A stretch of DNA of 64,000 bases from Candidatus Saccharibacteria bacterium 49-20 (GTDB lineage: Bacteria > Patescibacteriota > Saccharimonadia > Saccharimonadales > Saccharimonadaceae), in NCBI GenBank assembly GCA_001897295.1, contig MKSN01000001.1:62001-126000 (forward strand), read 5' to 3'. The notes beneath the pieces were generated by a model, which ran no database searches, was not told the origin of the DNA, and worked only from the letters and a program-made list of their open reading frames with translations. The position numbers were made by a program, and so were the translations under genes. Below, one piece after another: positions 16,760-25,598 of this stretch (the stretch's first letter is position 1; the number at the start of each line of letters is the position of its first letter).

Positions 16760-16872
16760 CCGACCCCCTTATGAATTTATTCAAAATCTCTGTAGGCACT
16801 AGCCAAACAGGGGTTTTTTTGTTAGAATAGTTCAGGTAAAAAAGAATATCGCCTTTGATTTGTTCTTTTGTT

Positions 16873-16947
16873 GGTCTCATCGTCTAACGGTTAGGACACC
16901 AGGTTTTCATCCTGGCAATCGGAGTTCGATTCTCCGTGAGATCACCA
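16873..16947 (+). tRNA. tRNA-Glu (anticodon TTC)
   Basis: This is a 75-base cloverleaf with acceptor stem GGTCTCA/TGAGATC, a CCAGG/CCTGG anticodon stem with loop TTTTCAT, T-loop TTCGATT and an encoded CCA. It lies at the right edge of the GC-rich island. The island is on the 5' side, so this is not the usual 3'-end integration arrangement. Confidence 0.95.
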
Positions 16948-16999
16948 ATAGAACCGACCAAAGGCATATTTATTAATAATTGAAGGGCAACTTTTCATC

Positions 17000-18412
17000 A
17001 TGGCTATTATCTTTAAACGAACCAAAATCCTTGCAACTGTAGGGCCAAACACAAGCACTCCAGAAATGCTTGAGAAACTTATCGCTGCGGGTGTGAATGG
17101 CATTCGTCTTAACTTTAGCCACGGTAGTTACGAAGAGCGCGACGAGCAACTCCCATGGATTCGCGAAGCGGCCGCTAAGGTTGGTAAACCGGTTGCAATC
17201 CTTCAAGACCTTCAAGGTCCAAAGATTCGCCTTGGTATGCTTAACGAAAACACCCCTGTAAAGAAGGGTGACGAAATCGTCCTTGATTTCGCTGCAGAAC
17301 ACGATGGCCTTACTTTCCCTGTACAGTACAACCTCGCTGAAAAGGTAAAAGTTGGTGAGCCGATCTACATCTTTGACGGCAAGGTGCGTACTACTGTAGT
17401 TGAAATTCCATCTGAAACCGCAATTAAGCTTCGTGTTGAAAACGACGGTGTACTTATGAGCAAGAAGGGTATTAACCTTCCTGACACCGACTTTGGCGGT
17501 GATATCCTTACCCCTAAAGACCTTAAGGACATCGAATACGGCCTCGATAAAGATATCGACTATGTTGCGCTCAGCTTCGTGCAAAGTGCTGACGACATCA
17601 ACAACCTTCGCCAAATCCTTGTTGCCGGTGGTTCACAAGCGCAAATCATTGCAAAGATTGAAACCAAGGCGGCGATTAAGCCAGAGGTGATGGAAGAAAT
17701 CGTCAAGGCAACTGACGGAATTATGGTGGCTCGTGGTGACCTCGCGGTTGAAGCGGGTGCCGAACTTGTACCAATCGTACAGCGCCAACTTCTCGCATTG
17801 TGCCGTAAGCACGGTAAGCTCAGTATTGTTGCGACCCAAATGATGGCAAGCATGGTTGATAACCCAGAGCCAACTCGCGCTGAAGTGAGCGACGTTGCTA
17901 ACGCAGTCATCCAAGGTGCGGACACTGTGATGCTTTCAGACGAAACTGCGAACGGTAGTTACCCACTCGAAACAGTGGCGGCTATGAAGAAGGTGATTCT
18001 TTACACCCAAGACCACGCCCCTGTTGCGCCAGTACATGACATTATTGCAAAGAACCTCCAGCGTGACGCGATTAGCACCGCTGCGGTATCACTTGCTGAA
18101 CAACTTGGCGTTGACGCGATTATCGCAGAGACAAAGTCAGGTGCAACTGCAGCAAACATTGCTGGCCACCGTCCAAATCTTCCGATTATTAGCGTGACGA
18201 GCGAAATGCGCGCTGCACAACAACTTGCACTTAGCTATGCAAACCGCTGCTATGTTCGCCCAGATGGCGACGAAGCTGGATTCGACCTCTTTAAAGAGCT
18301 CAAGAGCGAAGGCTTCTTCGGTGAAGGTGTTTCTAAGGTGATTATCGTCAGCGGTCAACAGCCAGGCGTAATCGGTACTACCGACACAATCAAAGTTCGT
18401 GTACTTGAATAG
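17000..18412 (+). CDS. pyk: pyruvate kinase
   Basis: Pyk (470 residues) makes ATP and pyruvate from phosphoenolpyruvate in the last step of glycolysis. Family hallmarks are the N-terminal TKILATVGP, the RLNFSHG loop, LQDLQGPKIRLG, the active-site IIAKIETKAA, metal-binding GIMVARGDLAVE and VMLSDETANGSYP (usually LSGETA). The C-terminal domain is complete. It is followed by pgk and tpiA, forming a lower-glycolysis cluster that would be a main ATP source in a fermentative, reduced organism. Confidence 0.97.
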   Translation: MAIIFKRTKILATVGPNTSTPEMLEKLIAAGVNGIRLNFSHGSYEERDEQLPWIREAAAKVGKPVAILQDLQGPKIRLGMLNENTPVKKGDEIVLDFAAEHDGLTFPVQYNLAEKVKVGEPIYIFDGKVRTTVVEIPSETAIKLRVENDGVLMSKKGINLPDTDFGGDILTPKDLKDIEYGLDKDIDYVALSFVQSADDINNLRQILVAGGSQAQIIAKIETKAAIKPEVMEEIVKATDGIMVARGDLAVEAGAELVPIVQRQLLALCRKHGKLSIVATQMMASMVDNPEPTRAEVSDVANAVIQGADTVMLSDETANGSYPLETVAAMKKVILYTQDHAPVAPVHDIIAKNLQRDAISTAAVSLAEQLGVDAIIAETKSGATAANIAGHRPNLPIISVTSEMRAAQQLALSYANRCYVRPDGDEAGFDLFKELKSEGFFGEGVSKVIIVSGQQPGVIGTTDTIKVRVLE

Positions 18413-18456
18413 TATTTCATAGTACAATTAAACCAAGTAACAAATAGGGTGGGGCC

Positions 18457-19674
18457 ATGGCTTTCTTTAAACGAACAATCAAAGATGTTCCGATTGATCA
18501 CAAGACCGTTCTCGTGCGGGCTGATTATAATGTGCCGTTGAACAAAAAAGGTGAAATTTCGGACGATCTTCGTATTCGTGCGAGCATTCCAACTCTCGAG
18601 TATCTCTTAAAACATCACGCAAAAGTTGTCGTGATGAGCCACCTTGGCCGCCCAGAGGGTCGTGATAAAAGCCAAAGCCTCGAGGTGGTCTCTGAGCGCC
18701 TCGCCGAGCTCCTTGGTAAAAAGGTCATTTTTGTCGATGACTGTATTGGCGACAAAGTTGTGCAAGCGGTGAAAAAAGCCCCTGCAGATTCTGTCGTACT
18801 CCTTGAAAATCTTCGTTATTACGCCGAAGAGGAGGCGAATGACGAGAAGTTTGCAGAGAAGATCGCCAAGAGTACAGGTGCACGTTATTTTGTGCAGGAC
18901 GGGTTTGGTGTCGTACACCGGGCGCACGCCAGTACCGATGCGATTACGCATTTTGTGCCAGGGGTGTCAGGACTACTCCTTGAACGAGAATACGTCACCA
19001 TTACGAGCGCAATGGAACACCCGAAGCGTCCGCTCGTGGCAGTGATGGGTGGCGCAAAAATTAGTGACAAGATTACTGTCATTGAGCGCCTTGTAGGTGT
19101 TGCCGATCGAATTGTGATTGGCGGCGCTATGGCAAATACGTTCCTTAAGTATAAGGGTTATCACGTGGGTGCAAGTAAGGTAGAGGATGGCAAGGAGTCA
19201 GTCCTTGATGGTATCTACTCTGCCGCACACGATAAGTCCGAGGGGCATGCTGATGATTTCATTATGCTTCCGGCCGACTTGGCAGTAGCAAAAGAAGTTT
19301 CCGAGGCTGCATCTCGACGAAACATAGGATTGGGCGAAGTGGCCGAGGATGACATTATCCTCGATATTGGCGATCAAGCTATTGAAAATATGGTCAATGC
19401 AGTAAGTGGTGCCAAGACGGTGATTTGGAATGGAACACTTGGCTACGCAGAACTCCCTGAGTTTGCACATGGATCCGCACGACTCGCATTGCAACTTGCG
19501 ACAGATCCTGAAATCACCTCTATTATCGGCGGCGGCGACACGGCTGATTTCGTATTGAAATGGGATGGCAACGGCGGCGAGAGCTTTACGCACGTCTCGA
19601 CGGGCGGTGGCGCTTCGCTTGAGCTAATGGCAGGCAAAAAATTACCAGGAGTCGAGAGTTTGCTCGACTCATAA
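18457..19674 (+). CDS. pgk: phosphoglycerate kinase
   Basis: Pgk (405 residues) transfers phosphate from 1,3-bisphosphoglycerate to ADP. Recognisable parts are the N-terminal substrate-binding VLVRADYNVPL, SHLGRPEG and the nucleotide-binding C-terminal half (VAVMGGAKISDKI, IGGAMANTFLKY, IGGGDTADFV, STGGGASLELMAGK). The length is typical. A TACAAT box at 18423-18428 gives a short leader with a GGTGGGG ribosome binding site. Confidence 0.97.
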   Translation: MAFFKRTIKDVPIDHKTVLVRADYNVPLNKKGEISDDLRIRASIPTLEYLLKHHAKVVVMSHLGRPEGRDKSQSLEVVSERLAELLGKKVIFVDDCIGDKVVQAVKKAPADSVVLLENLRYYAEEEANDEKFAEKIAKSTGARYFVQDGFGVVHRAHASTDAITHFVPGVSGLLLEREYVTITSAMEHPKRPLVAVMGGAKISDKITVIERLVGVADRIVIGGAMANTFLKYKGYHVGASKVEDGKESVLDGIYSAAHDKSEGHADDFIMLPADLAVAKEVSEAASRRNIGLGEVAEDDIILDIGDQAIENMVNAVSGAKTVIWNGTLGYAELPEFAHGSARLALQLATDPEITSIIGGGDTADFVLKWDGNGGESFTHVSTGGGASLELMAGKKLPGVESLLDS

Positions 19675-19712
19675 AGATACGCTACACTAAAGGCAAGAAA
19701 AGCATAGACACA

Positions 19713-20492
19713 ATGGCAGGGGATAAAAAACTTATTATCGGAAACTGGAAAATGAACCTCGGGGTTCATGAGTCTAGTTTGCATTTACATAAACTTGCGG
19801 ATTCAGTAAAAACACACCGTAATGTTGAGGTGGTACTGGCACCTACGATGCTCGCACTTCAAACACTGAGCCTTCAGGTAAACCACCGTCAATTTAAACT
19901 CGCAGCGCAAAATTTCTACTGGCGTGACCACGGTGCATATACGGGTGAAGTCTCTGCGACACAACTTCGCGGCATCGTCTCGTACGGGCTTGTCGGTCAC
20001 TCCGAGCGACGTCATGTGTTCCACGAAAGTGATAAGGACACTCGCGCCAAGGTGCAGGCGGCAATCCGTAATGGTATTCGCCCAGTTCTTTGTGTGGGTG
20101 AAACTGCCAGTGAGCGCGCTGCGGGTGAGACTCGTGATGTGCTGCACGACCAACTTATTGGTGGTCTCGCAAATATTACAAGCGACGAGCTGCCAGAGGT
20201 TATTGTTGCGTACGAACCAGTGTGGGCGATCGGTACGGGCAATAACGCACTGCCAACTGATGTAACTGAGGCTATCGTGTCAATTCGAAGCCAGCTCAAG
20301 CACCTTTATGGGGCAAAAGCGGCAAATGCGGTCCAAGTACTGTATGGTGGAAGTGTCACCGCAGACAGTGCCGCTGATTATCTTGCACTCCACGAGGTAG
20401 ATGGACTTCTTGTGGGTGGTGCGAGTCTCGACGCACACGCCTTTACTACTATTGTTGAAAAAGCCTTTCAGAGTGCGAAAGGCGACGCATAA
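19713..20492 (+). CDS. tpiA: triosephosphate isomerase
   Basis: TpiA (259 residues) interconverts dihydroxyacetone phosphate and glyceraldehyde 3-phosphate. It has the N-terminal IIGNWKMN with the active-site lysine, the catalytic histidine region VGHSERR, the catalytic glutamate in VAYEPVWAIGTG, and the phosphate-binding YGGSV and GLLVGGASL loops. Its stop overlaps the start of the next gene (TAATG). Confidence 0.97.
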   Translation: MAGDKKLIIGNWKMNLGVHESSLHLHKLADSVKTHRNVEVVLAPTMLALQTLSLQVNHRQFKLAAQNFYWRDHGAYTGEVSATQLRGIVSYGLVGHSERRHVFHESDKDTRAKVQAAIRNGIRPVLCVGETASERAAGETRDVLHDQLIGGLANITSDELPEVIVAYEPVWAIGTGNNALPTDVTEAIVSIRSQLKHLYGAKAANAVQVLYGGSVTADSAADYLALHEVDGLLVGGASLDAHAFTTIVEKAFQSAKGDA

Positions 20493-21391
20493 TGGCAAAT
20501 TTGTCTGATTTTGATTTTGACGAGCTCGACAAGGCGGTTGCAGGCGCACTATCTGACGCGCAATCAGATGCCAGGCCTGAAGCCGAAACACCTGTAGTAC
20601 CAGCACCAGTTCAATCCGAAGAGCCAAAGCCAGCTCCAGTTGTTGCTCGCCCTCCTGCGCCAGCGGCGCGACGTAGTGCGGGTCGTTTTATGGACGTCGT
20701 GCACCCGTCTTCGGATATGCGTACAAAATCTGGCTTTACTCCGCCAGTCAGTACTCCCGCTGTATCGGCTCAGGTTACCGAAGTGCCACAAAAACCCGTT
20801 GAAGCTGAGTTAGAGGACTGGGTAAAGCCACTTGAGTCACCATTTTTACCTGACGCAAAAGTAGAAAAGCGACCACTTGGCACGATGCCTGCGACTGGTG
20901 ATGCGTCAAAAGAGGACGAACTCTTGCTCGAAGCTCCTGATGATCCACTCCTCGAGGCGCACGCGATGCCCGACCCAATTGATTTCGCTGCACACGCGAG
21001 TGCCTTACCGTCTGAACAAGAAGATACCGGAGTTCCTGCGCCAGTTGAAGCTATCGAGGGAATAGTTCCTGAAGAGGTAGTTGCTGAAGAAGTTGCGCAA
21101 AAGCCCGTAGAGGTTGAGACAAAAGCAGAAGAACCAGTGGCGAAGGTTGAAGAAGTGATTAAGTCGGATGAGCCTGTTGGCCCCGCATCAATCTCACAGC
21201 AGTACACCGAGCAGCCTAGTACAAGCCCGGAGTCTGGCGCGATTTACGACACAGAAAGTTATCACCAGCCACTAGCCGCAGCACCAAAGAAGAAATCAGG
21301 CGCATGGGTGTTTGTATGGATTCTTTTGTTGTTGATTGTAGGCGCAGCGGCCGGCGCTGGCTTTTATTTCTTTGTACTTCCAATGCTTTAG
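20492..21391 (+). CDS. acidic, proline-rich protein with C-terminal membrane anchor
   Basis: This 299-residue protein is dominated by low-complexity Glu/Pro/Ala/Val sequence (about 25-260) and ends in a KKK-flanked transmembrane helix (about 272-297), so it is tail-anchored with the long N-terminal part probably in the cytoplasm. There is no catalytic motif and no family I recognise. Its start overlaps the tpiA stop by one base, so the two are translationally coupled although functionally unrelated as far as can be seen. Confidence 0.75.
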   Translation: MANLSDFDFDELDKAVAGALSDAQSDARPEAETPVVPAPVQSEEPKPAPVVARPPAPAARRSAGRFMDVVHPSSDMRTKSGFTPPVSTPAVSAQVTEVPQKPVEAELEDWVKPLESPFLPDAKVEKRPLGTMPATGDASKEDELLLEAPDDPLLEAHAMPDPIDFAAHASALPSEQEDTGVPAPVEAIEGIVPEEVVAEEVAQKPVEVETKAEEPVAKVEEVIKSDEPVGPASISQQYTEQPSTSPESGAIYDTESYHQPLAAAPKKKSGAWVFVWILLLLIVGAAAGAGFYFFVLPML

Positions 21392-21418
21392 ACTCTAGAG
21401 CTTAAGCCTTTTTTCCTC

Positions 21419-21424
21419 TATAAT
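21419..21424 (+). promoter_or_regulatory. -10 box of the UvrD/PcrA gene, leaderless
   Basis: TATAAT ends seven bases before the ATG at 21432, so transcription should begin at the start codon. Confidence 0.7.
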
Positions 21425-21431
21425 AGTACGG

Positions 21432-23543
21432 ATGGATTTGCTCGGGGGACTTAATGACGCACAAAAAGAAGCGGCTCTTCACACAAAGGGCCCGCTTTTG
21501 ATTTTGGCGGGTGCGGGTAGTGGTAAAACAAAAACACTGACGCACCGCATTGCGTTGCTAGTTGCCGAGCAAAAAGTGTGGCCAAGCCATATTCTTGCGG
21601 TTACTTTTACAAATAAGGCTGCGCGTGAAATGCGCGAACGTCTTTCGGGCCTTTTGGGACAGCCAAATGACCGCTCATTTATGCCCTGGATGGGCACATT
21701 CCACAGTATCTGTGTGCGCTTGCTTCGAATGGATGGGGCGGCGATCGATATTCCTAAGAACTTCGTGATTTATGACGAAGACGATCGCAAAGGGCTTATT
21801 AAACAAGTCATGAAGTCACTCTCGATTTCTGAAAAAGACATGAAACCTACAGCGGTAAGTGCGGCGATTTCTTCAGCCAAAAACGCGCTCCAAGACCCCG
21901 AGGAATACGAAGCCTCGGCACATTATCCATTTCAAAAGAATGTCGCCAAGGTGTATAAAGGCTACGAATCGCGTCGCAAAGAGGCGAAAGCGCTTGATTT
22001 TGATGACCTTCTGATTGAGGCGGTACGACTATTTCGTGATAACAAAATGGTGCGCGAAAAGTGGCGCGCGCAATTTGAATATATTTTGATTGATGAGTAC
22101 CAGGATACCAACGCTGCGCAGTATCAGTTAGTAAAATATCTTGTAAACGACGAGCAAAACCTCTGTGTAGTGGGCGATGACTGGCAGTCGATTTATAGCT
22201 GGCGTGGGGCCGACTTCACGAATATTCTTAACTTCGAGCGTGACTTCCCGGGTGCGAAAGTGGTAAAGCTGGAGCAAAACTATCGCAGTACGGGTAACAT
22301 CCTTGATGCGGCAAACTCTGTGATTACGAAAAACACCCAGCGAACCGACAAGACGCTTTGGACTGCCGAAGGTGCGGGTGCTCCTGTGCAGGTGCATGGT
22401 GTCTACGACGAGGCGGAAGAAGCGCGCCAGGTGGCGGATCGTATATCGGCGCAGGCGAGTATTGGTGCGCGTAAGTTTGACGAATTTGCGGTGCTGTATC
22501 GCACGAACGCGCAAAGCTATACGCTTGAGCGCGCGTTCCTTCAAATGCGTGTGCCGTATCAAATTGTTGGTGGCGTACGTTTCTATGACCGTAAAGAAAT
22601 TAAAGATATCGTGGCCTATCTGAAGCTTATTTATCAACCAAATGACCGCATGAGCTTTAGTCGCATTGCAAATGTGCCAACGCGTGGTATCGGAGCAACC
22701 AGCTTGGAGCGATTCCTCAACTGGCAGCCAGATAGTGGGCTAGATATTATTGATGCGCTTGCTTCTATGGGAAGCCAGGCGGTTGTCACGGGTAAGGCAC
22801 GTACTGCCATGGCGACGCTCGGTGAGAAATTGCAGCAGATTCGTAGCCGCGTTGAAGATACACACCCCTCTGAACTTATCGATCAGGTGATCCGTGCGGT
22901 TGGGTATCGTGACTTTATTCTTGACGGTACTCCGCAGGCCGAAGATCGCGAGGAAAACATCGGTTCGCTCCTTTCGGATGCCCAAAACTTTACGGGCCTA
23001 TCCGATTTCCTCGAGGAGGTCGCGCTTATGTCGAGTGTCGATAGCGAAAATCAAAGCAACAAGGTGACACTGATGACGCTGCACGCCGCAAAGGGCCTTG
23101 AGTTCCCGGTTGTCTTTATGGTGGGTATGGAGGAGGGTATTCTGCCGCACTCACGTGTCTTCGAATCGGGTCCCTCTGAACTCGAGGAAGAGCGCCGCCT
23201 TTGCTATGTAGGTATGACCCGGGCACGCGAAGAGCTGCACTTAAGCTATGCATATAGTCGCCTGCAATTTGGTACGCGCGGCTACAACCCGGTGTCGCGA
23301 TTTATTGCTGATATGGGTAATCAGGTTGCCATGGTGAATCCAGAGCCAAATATTATGGGCTACAAAGAAGAAGAGCCATTTTATAGTGATGAACTTGGCT
23401 TAGAAGAGGGAGATCGTGTGCGCTCAGCTGCATTCGGCGATGGTGAAATTATAGAGGTCGACGGCCTTGCGGTGACGATCGCATTCCTTAATGGTCAGAC
23501 CAAAAAGCTCAACGCAGAATACGCCCATCTTCAAAAGCTTTAG
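21432..23543 (+). CDS. uvrD: UvrD/PcrA-type 3'-5' DNA helicase
   Basis: This superfamily 1A helicase (703 residues) has Walker A GAGSGKT at 27-33, motif II DEYQDT at 221-226, motif III VVGDDWQSIYSWRGAD, motif IV QNYRST, motif V VTLMTLHAAKGLEFPVVF and motif VI YVGMTRAREEL. It unwinds DNA in nucleotide excision and mismatch repair and displaces proteins from DNA. The C-terminal tail has the small Tudor-like region common in PcrA (RVRSAAFGDGEIIEVDG). With uvrA and uvrC in this window it supports an intact excision-repair pathway. Confidence 0.95.
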   Translation: MDLLGGLNDAQKEAALHTKGPLLILAGAGSGKTKTLTHRIALLVAEQKVWPSHILAVTFTNKAAREMRERLSGLLGQPNDRSFMPWMGTFHSICVRLLRMDGAAIDIPKNFVIYDEDDRKGLIKQVMKSLSISEKDMKPTAVSAAISSAKNALQDPEEYEASAHYPFQKNVAKVYKGYESRRKEAKALDFDDLLIEAVRLFRDNKMVREKWRAQFEYILIDEYQDTNAAQYQLVKYLVNDEQNLCVVGDDWQSIYSWRGADFTNILNFERDFPGAKVVKLEQNYRSTGNILDAANSVITKNTQRTDKTLWTAEGAGAPVQVHGVYDEAEEARQVADRISAQASIGARKFDEFAVLYRTNAQSYTLERAFLQMRVPYQIVGGVRFYDRKEIKDIVAYLKLIYQPNDRMSFSRIANVPTRGIGATSLERFLNWQPDSGLDIIDALASMGSQAVVTGKARTAMATLGEKLQQIRSRVEDTHPSELIDQVIRAVGYRDFILDGTPQAEDREENIGSLLSDAQNFTGLSDFLEEVALMSSVDSENQSNKVTLMTLHAAKGLEFPVVFMVGMEEGILPHSRVFESGPSELEEERRLCYVGMTRAREELHLSYAYSRLQFGTRGYNPVSRFIADMGNQVAMVNPEPNIMGYKEEEPFYSDELGLEEGDRVRSAAFGDGEIIEVDGLAVTIAFLNGQTKKLNAEYAHLQKL

Positions 23544-23605
23544 CGCATTATATGCTATAATCGATAAGACACACTGGGTAGGAGTGTATCCACTTACACT
23601 ATTTT

Positions 23606-24784
23606 ATGAAGTTACGTCTAAAGAAATCCACCACGATTGTGAGCCTGTGCTTTGCCGCACTAGGTGTTTTTGTTGTTTCTGGAATTTTTGCAATTTCATC
23701 AAATTCAGTTCAGGCCCAGAGCGAAGGTGGACGCCTAATTACTGTTCACGACCGCGGCACTGAAACCGCTTTTATTACTACCAAGGAAACGCTTCGCGAG
23801 GCATTGAACGATCAGGGTATTGCGCTTGATGCGAAGGACGCAGTTGAGCCATCTGCGGATGAAAAGTTGGTGGCACCAGATTATCAAGTGAACATTTACC
23901 GCGCACGGCCTGTCACGGTGATTGATGGGGCGACACGTCAAAAGGTGGTTACGCCGTATCAGACCGCAGAGCGTATTGCACAGGATGCGGGCATTAGTCT
24001 TAATCCAGAAGACACGACAAAACTTGAACGATCAACCGATTTCGTAAGTGACGGAGCGGGACTTCAGCTCAATATTGACCGTGCAACACCGATGGTGCTC
24101 GATTTGTACGGTGCACGCACCGATATCCGCACGCAAGCAGCTACCGTCGGCGATATGCTGAAAGAGAAGAAAATTGATCTTGGTGAAAATGGTCGCGCGT
24201 CGTTACCGCTTGATGCGCCAATTAGCCAAGGGCTTGAAGTGCGTGTCTGGCGCGAGGGTAAGCAAACGGTGACTGTTGATGAAGACGTTGCGTTCGAGAC
24301 TGAACAAGTGAAGGACGCCGACCGCGAAGTAGGCTACAAGGCGGTGCAAACTGCTGGCCAGAACGGTAAGCGTACGGTTACCTATGAAGTGAATATTCAA
24401 AATGGCGTCGAGGTGTCACGTACCGAAATCGCAAGCATCGTATTGCAGCAGCCGGTCAAGCAAGTCGAAGTTATCGGTTCGAAGGTGAAAACACTTCCTT
24501 ATACCGGCGGCGGTAGTAAAACCGAATGGCTCGCCGCTTCAAATATTGCACCAGAATACTGGGGCTACGCAGACTTTATGGTGCAAAAGGAAAGTGGCTG
24601 GAATCCTAATGCAAAGAATAAATCATCGGGTGCGTGTGGACTTGCCCAGGCGCTTCCATGTAGCAAGCTTGGGCCAAACTGGAATAACCCAGTTGTTGCG
24701 CTGAACTGGATGAATACTTATGTGGGTCGTTATGGCGGCTGGGAAGGTGCGTACAATTTCTGGCTATCGCACAAGTGGTATTAG
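23606..24784 (+). CDS. YabE/Rpf-like wall protein: DUF348 repeats, G5 and transglycosylase-like domain
   Basis: This 392-residue secreted protein has a signal peptide (1-37, cleavage near VQA-Q). Three DUF348 repeats follow (about 43-200; each with an ITVHDRGTETAF- or V-I-D-G-type strand), then a G5 domain (about 210-290). The C-terminal domain (about 305-392: FMVQKESGWNPNAKNKSSGACGLAQ) is a lysozyme/transglycosylase-like fold with the catalytic glutamate in the KESGWNP motif. It would cleave peptidoglycan, as resuscitation-promoting factors do. A TATAAT at 23556-23561 gives a leader of about 40 bases. It lies three bases before rsmA, the same neighbourhood as rpfB-ksgA in actinobacteria. Confidence 0.87.
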   Translation: MKLRLKKSTTIVSLCFAALGVFVVSGIFAISSNSVQAQSEGGRLITVHDRGTETAFITTKETLREALNDQGIALDAKDAVEPSADEKLVAPDYQVNIYRARPVTVIDGATRQKVVTPYQTAERIAQDAGISLNPEDTTKLERSTDFVSDGAGLQLNIDRATPMVLDLYGARTDIRTQAATVGDMLKEKKIDLGENGRASLPLDAPISQGLEVRVWREGKQTVTVDEDVAFETEQVKDADREVGYKAVQTAGQNGKRTVTYEVNIQNGVEVSRTEIASIVLQQPVKQVEVIGSKVKTLPYTGGGSKTEWLAASNIAPEYWGYADFMVQKESGWNPNAKNKSSGACGLAQALPCSKLGPNWNNPVVALNWMNTYVGRYGGWEGAYNFWLSHKWY

Positions 24785-24787
24785 GAT

Positions 24788-25558
24788 ATGGTAGGTCCTA
24801 AAAAATCCCTCGGACAGCACTGGTTGAAAGATCGCGATGTATTGATGTCGATCGCAGATGAGGCGAACATCACTGAAGATGATACAGTGCTTGAAATTGG
24901 CCCCGGCCTTGGCACTTTGACGAGCGAACTTTTACGACGCGCGAAGAAGGTTGTCGCGGTAGAACTTGACCAGGATTTGGCGCGTAAGTTGCCTGGTCAA
25001 TTTCCTGGTACTTCGCTAGAAGTGATGAATCAGGATATTCTTACTTTTGATCTGCGCAACCTTCCCGAAAACTATGTGGTTGTTGCGAATGTCCCTTACT
25101 ACATCACCTCTAAAATTATTCAGTTATTAACAACTGCTACAAATAAGCCACGGACCATCGTGCTTCTCATTCAAAAAGAAGTTGCCGAGCGTCTTGCCGA
25201 AGGACCTGGTGACATGAGTATTCTTGCGGTCAGTGCACAGATTTACGCCGAAGTACGCCTTGGCGACGTTGTGCCTGCGGAATTATTTACCCCACCACCA
25301 AAGGTAGATAGCCAGGTAGTGGTGCTAGAGGTGCGCGATATGCCACTTGTGGACCCTACGCACGAAAAGACGTTCTTCCGCGTCGTGAAAGCGGGCTTTG
25401 TTGCGAAACGAAAGAAGCTTCGCAGCAGTCTTTCGAGCGGGCTTCATATCTCAAAGCAAGAGGTCGAAGCGTTGCTTCAATCGAAGGGTATTTCCCCAGA
25501 TGATCGTGCAGAAGATCTTTCGATACAAAACTGGATTGATATCTCTAAAGAATTCTAA
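24788..25558 (+). CDS. rsmA: 16S rRNA adenine dimethyltransferase
   Basis: RsmA/KsgA (256 residues) dimethylates two adjacent adenines in the 3' loop of 16S rRNA during small-subunit maturation. The SAM-binding motif EIGPGLGTL is at 37-45, the acidic AVELDQDL follows, and the catalytic motif is NVPYY at 101-105 (NLPYN/Y in most members). The C-terminal domain has PPPKVDSQVV. It is sandwiched between two YabE-like hydrolase genes. Confidence 0.95.
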   Translation: MVGPKKSLGQHWLKDRDVLMSIADEANITEDDTVLEIGPGLGTLTSELLRRAKKVVAVELDQDLARKLPGQFPGTSLEVMNQDILTFDLRNLPENYVVVANVPYYITSKIIQLLTTATNKPRTIVLLIQKEVAERLAEGPGDMSILAVSAQIYAEVRLGDVVPAELFTPPPKVDSQVVVLEVRDMPLVDPTHEKTFFRVVKAGFVAKRKKLRSSLSSGLHISKQEVEALLQSKGISPDDRAEDLSIQNWIDISKEF

Positions 25559-25585
25559 GCACTCTCTTCGCTCAACTCCTAGTGC

Positions 25586-25591
25586 TATAAT
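25586..25591 (+). promoter_or_regulatory. -10 box of the second YabE-like gene, leaderless
   Basis: TATAAT ends seven bases before the ATG at 25599. The ATG at 25593 would be only one base from the box, so 25599 is preferred. Confidence 0.65.
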
Positions 25592-25598
25592 AATGAAG

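Noticed and set aside
13100-16947. tRNA-Glu as integration site of the GC-rich island
   Set aside because: The island lies on the 5' side of the tRNA and no duplicated tRNA 3' end was found at the left boundary. No integrase is present.
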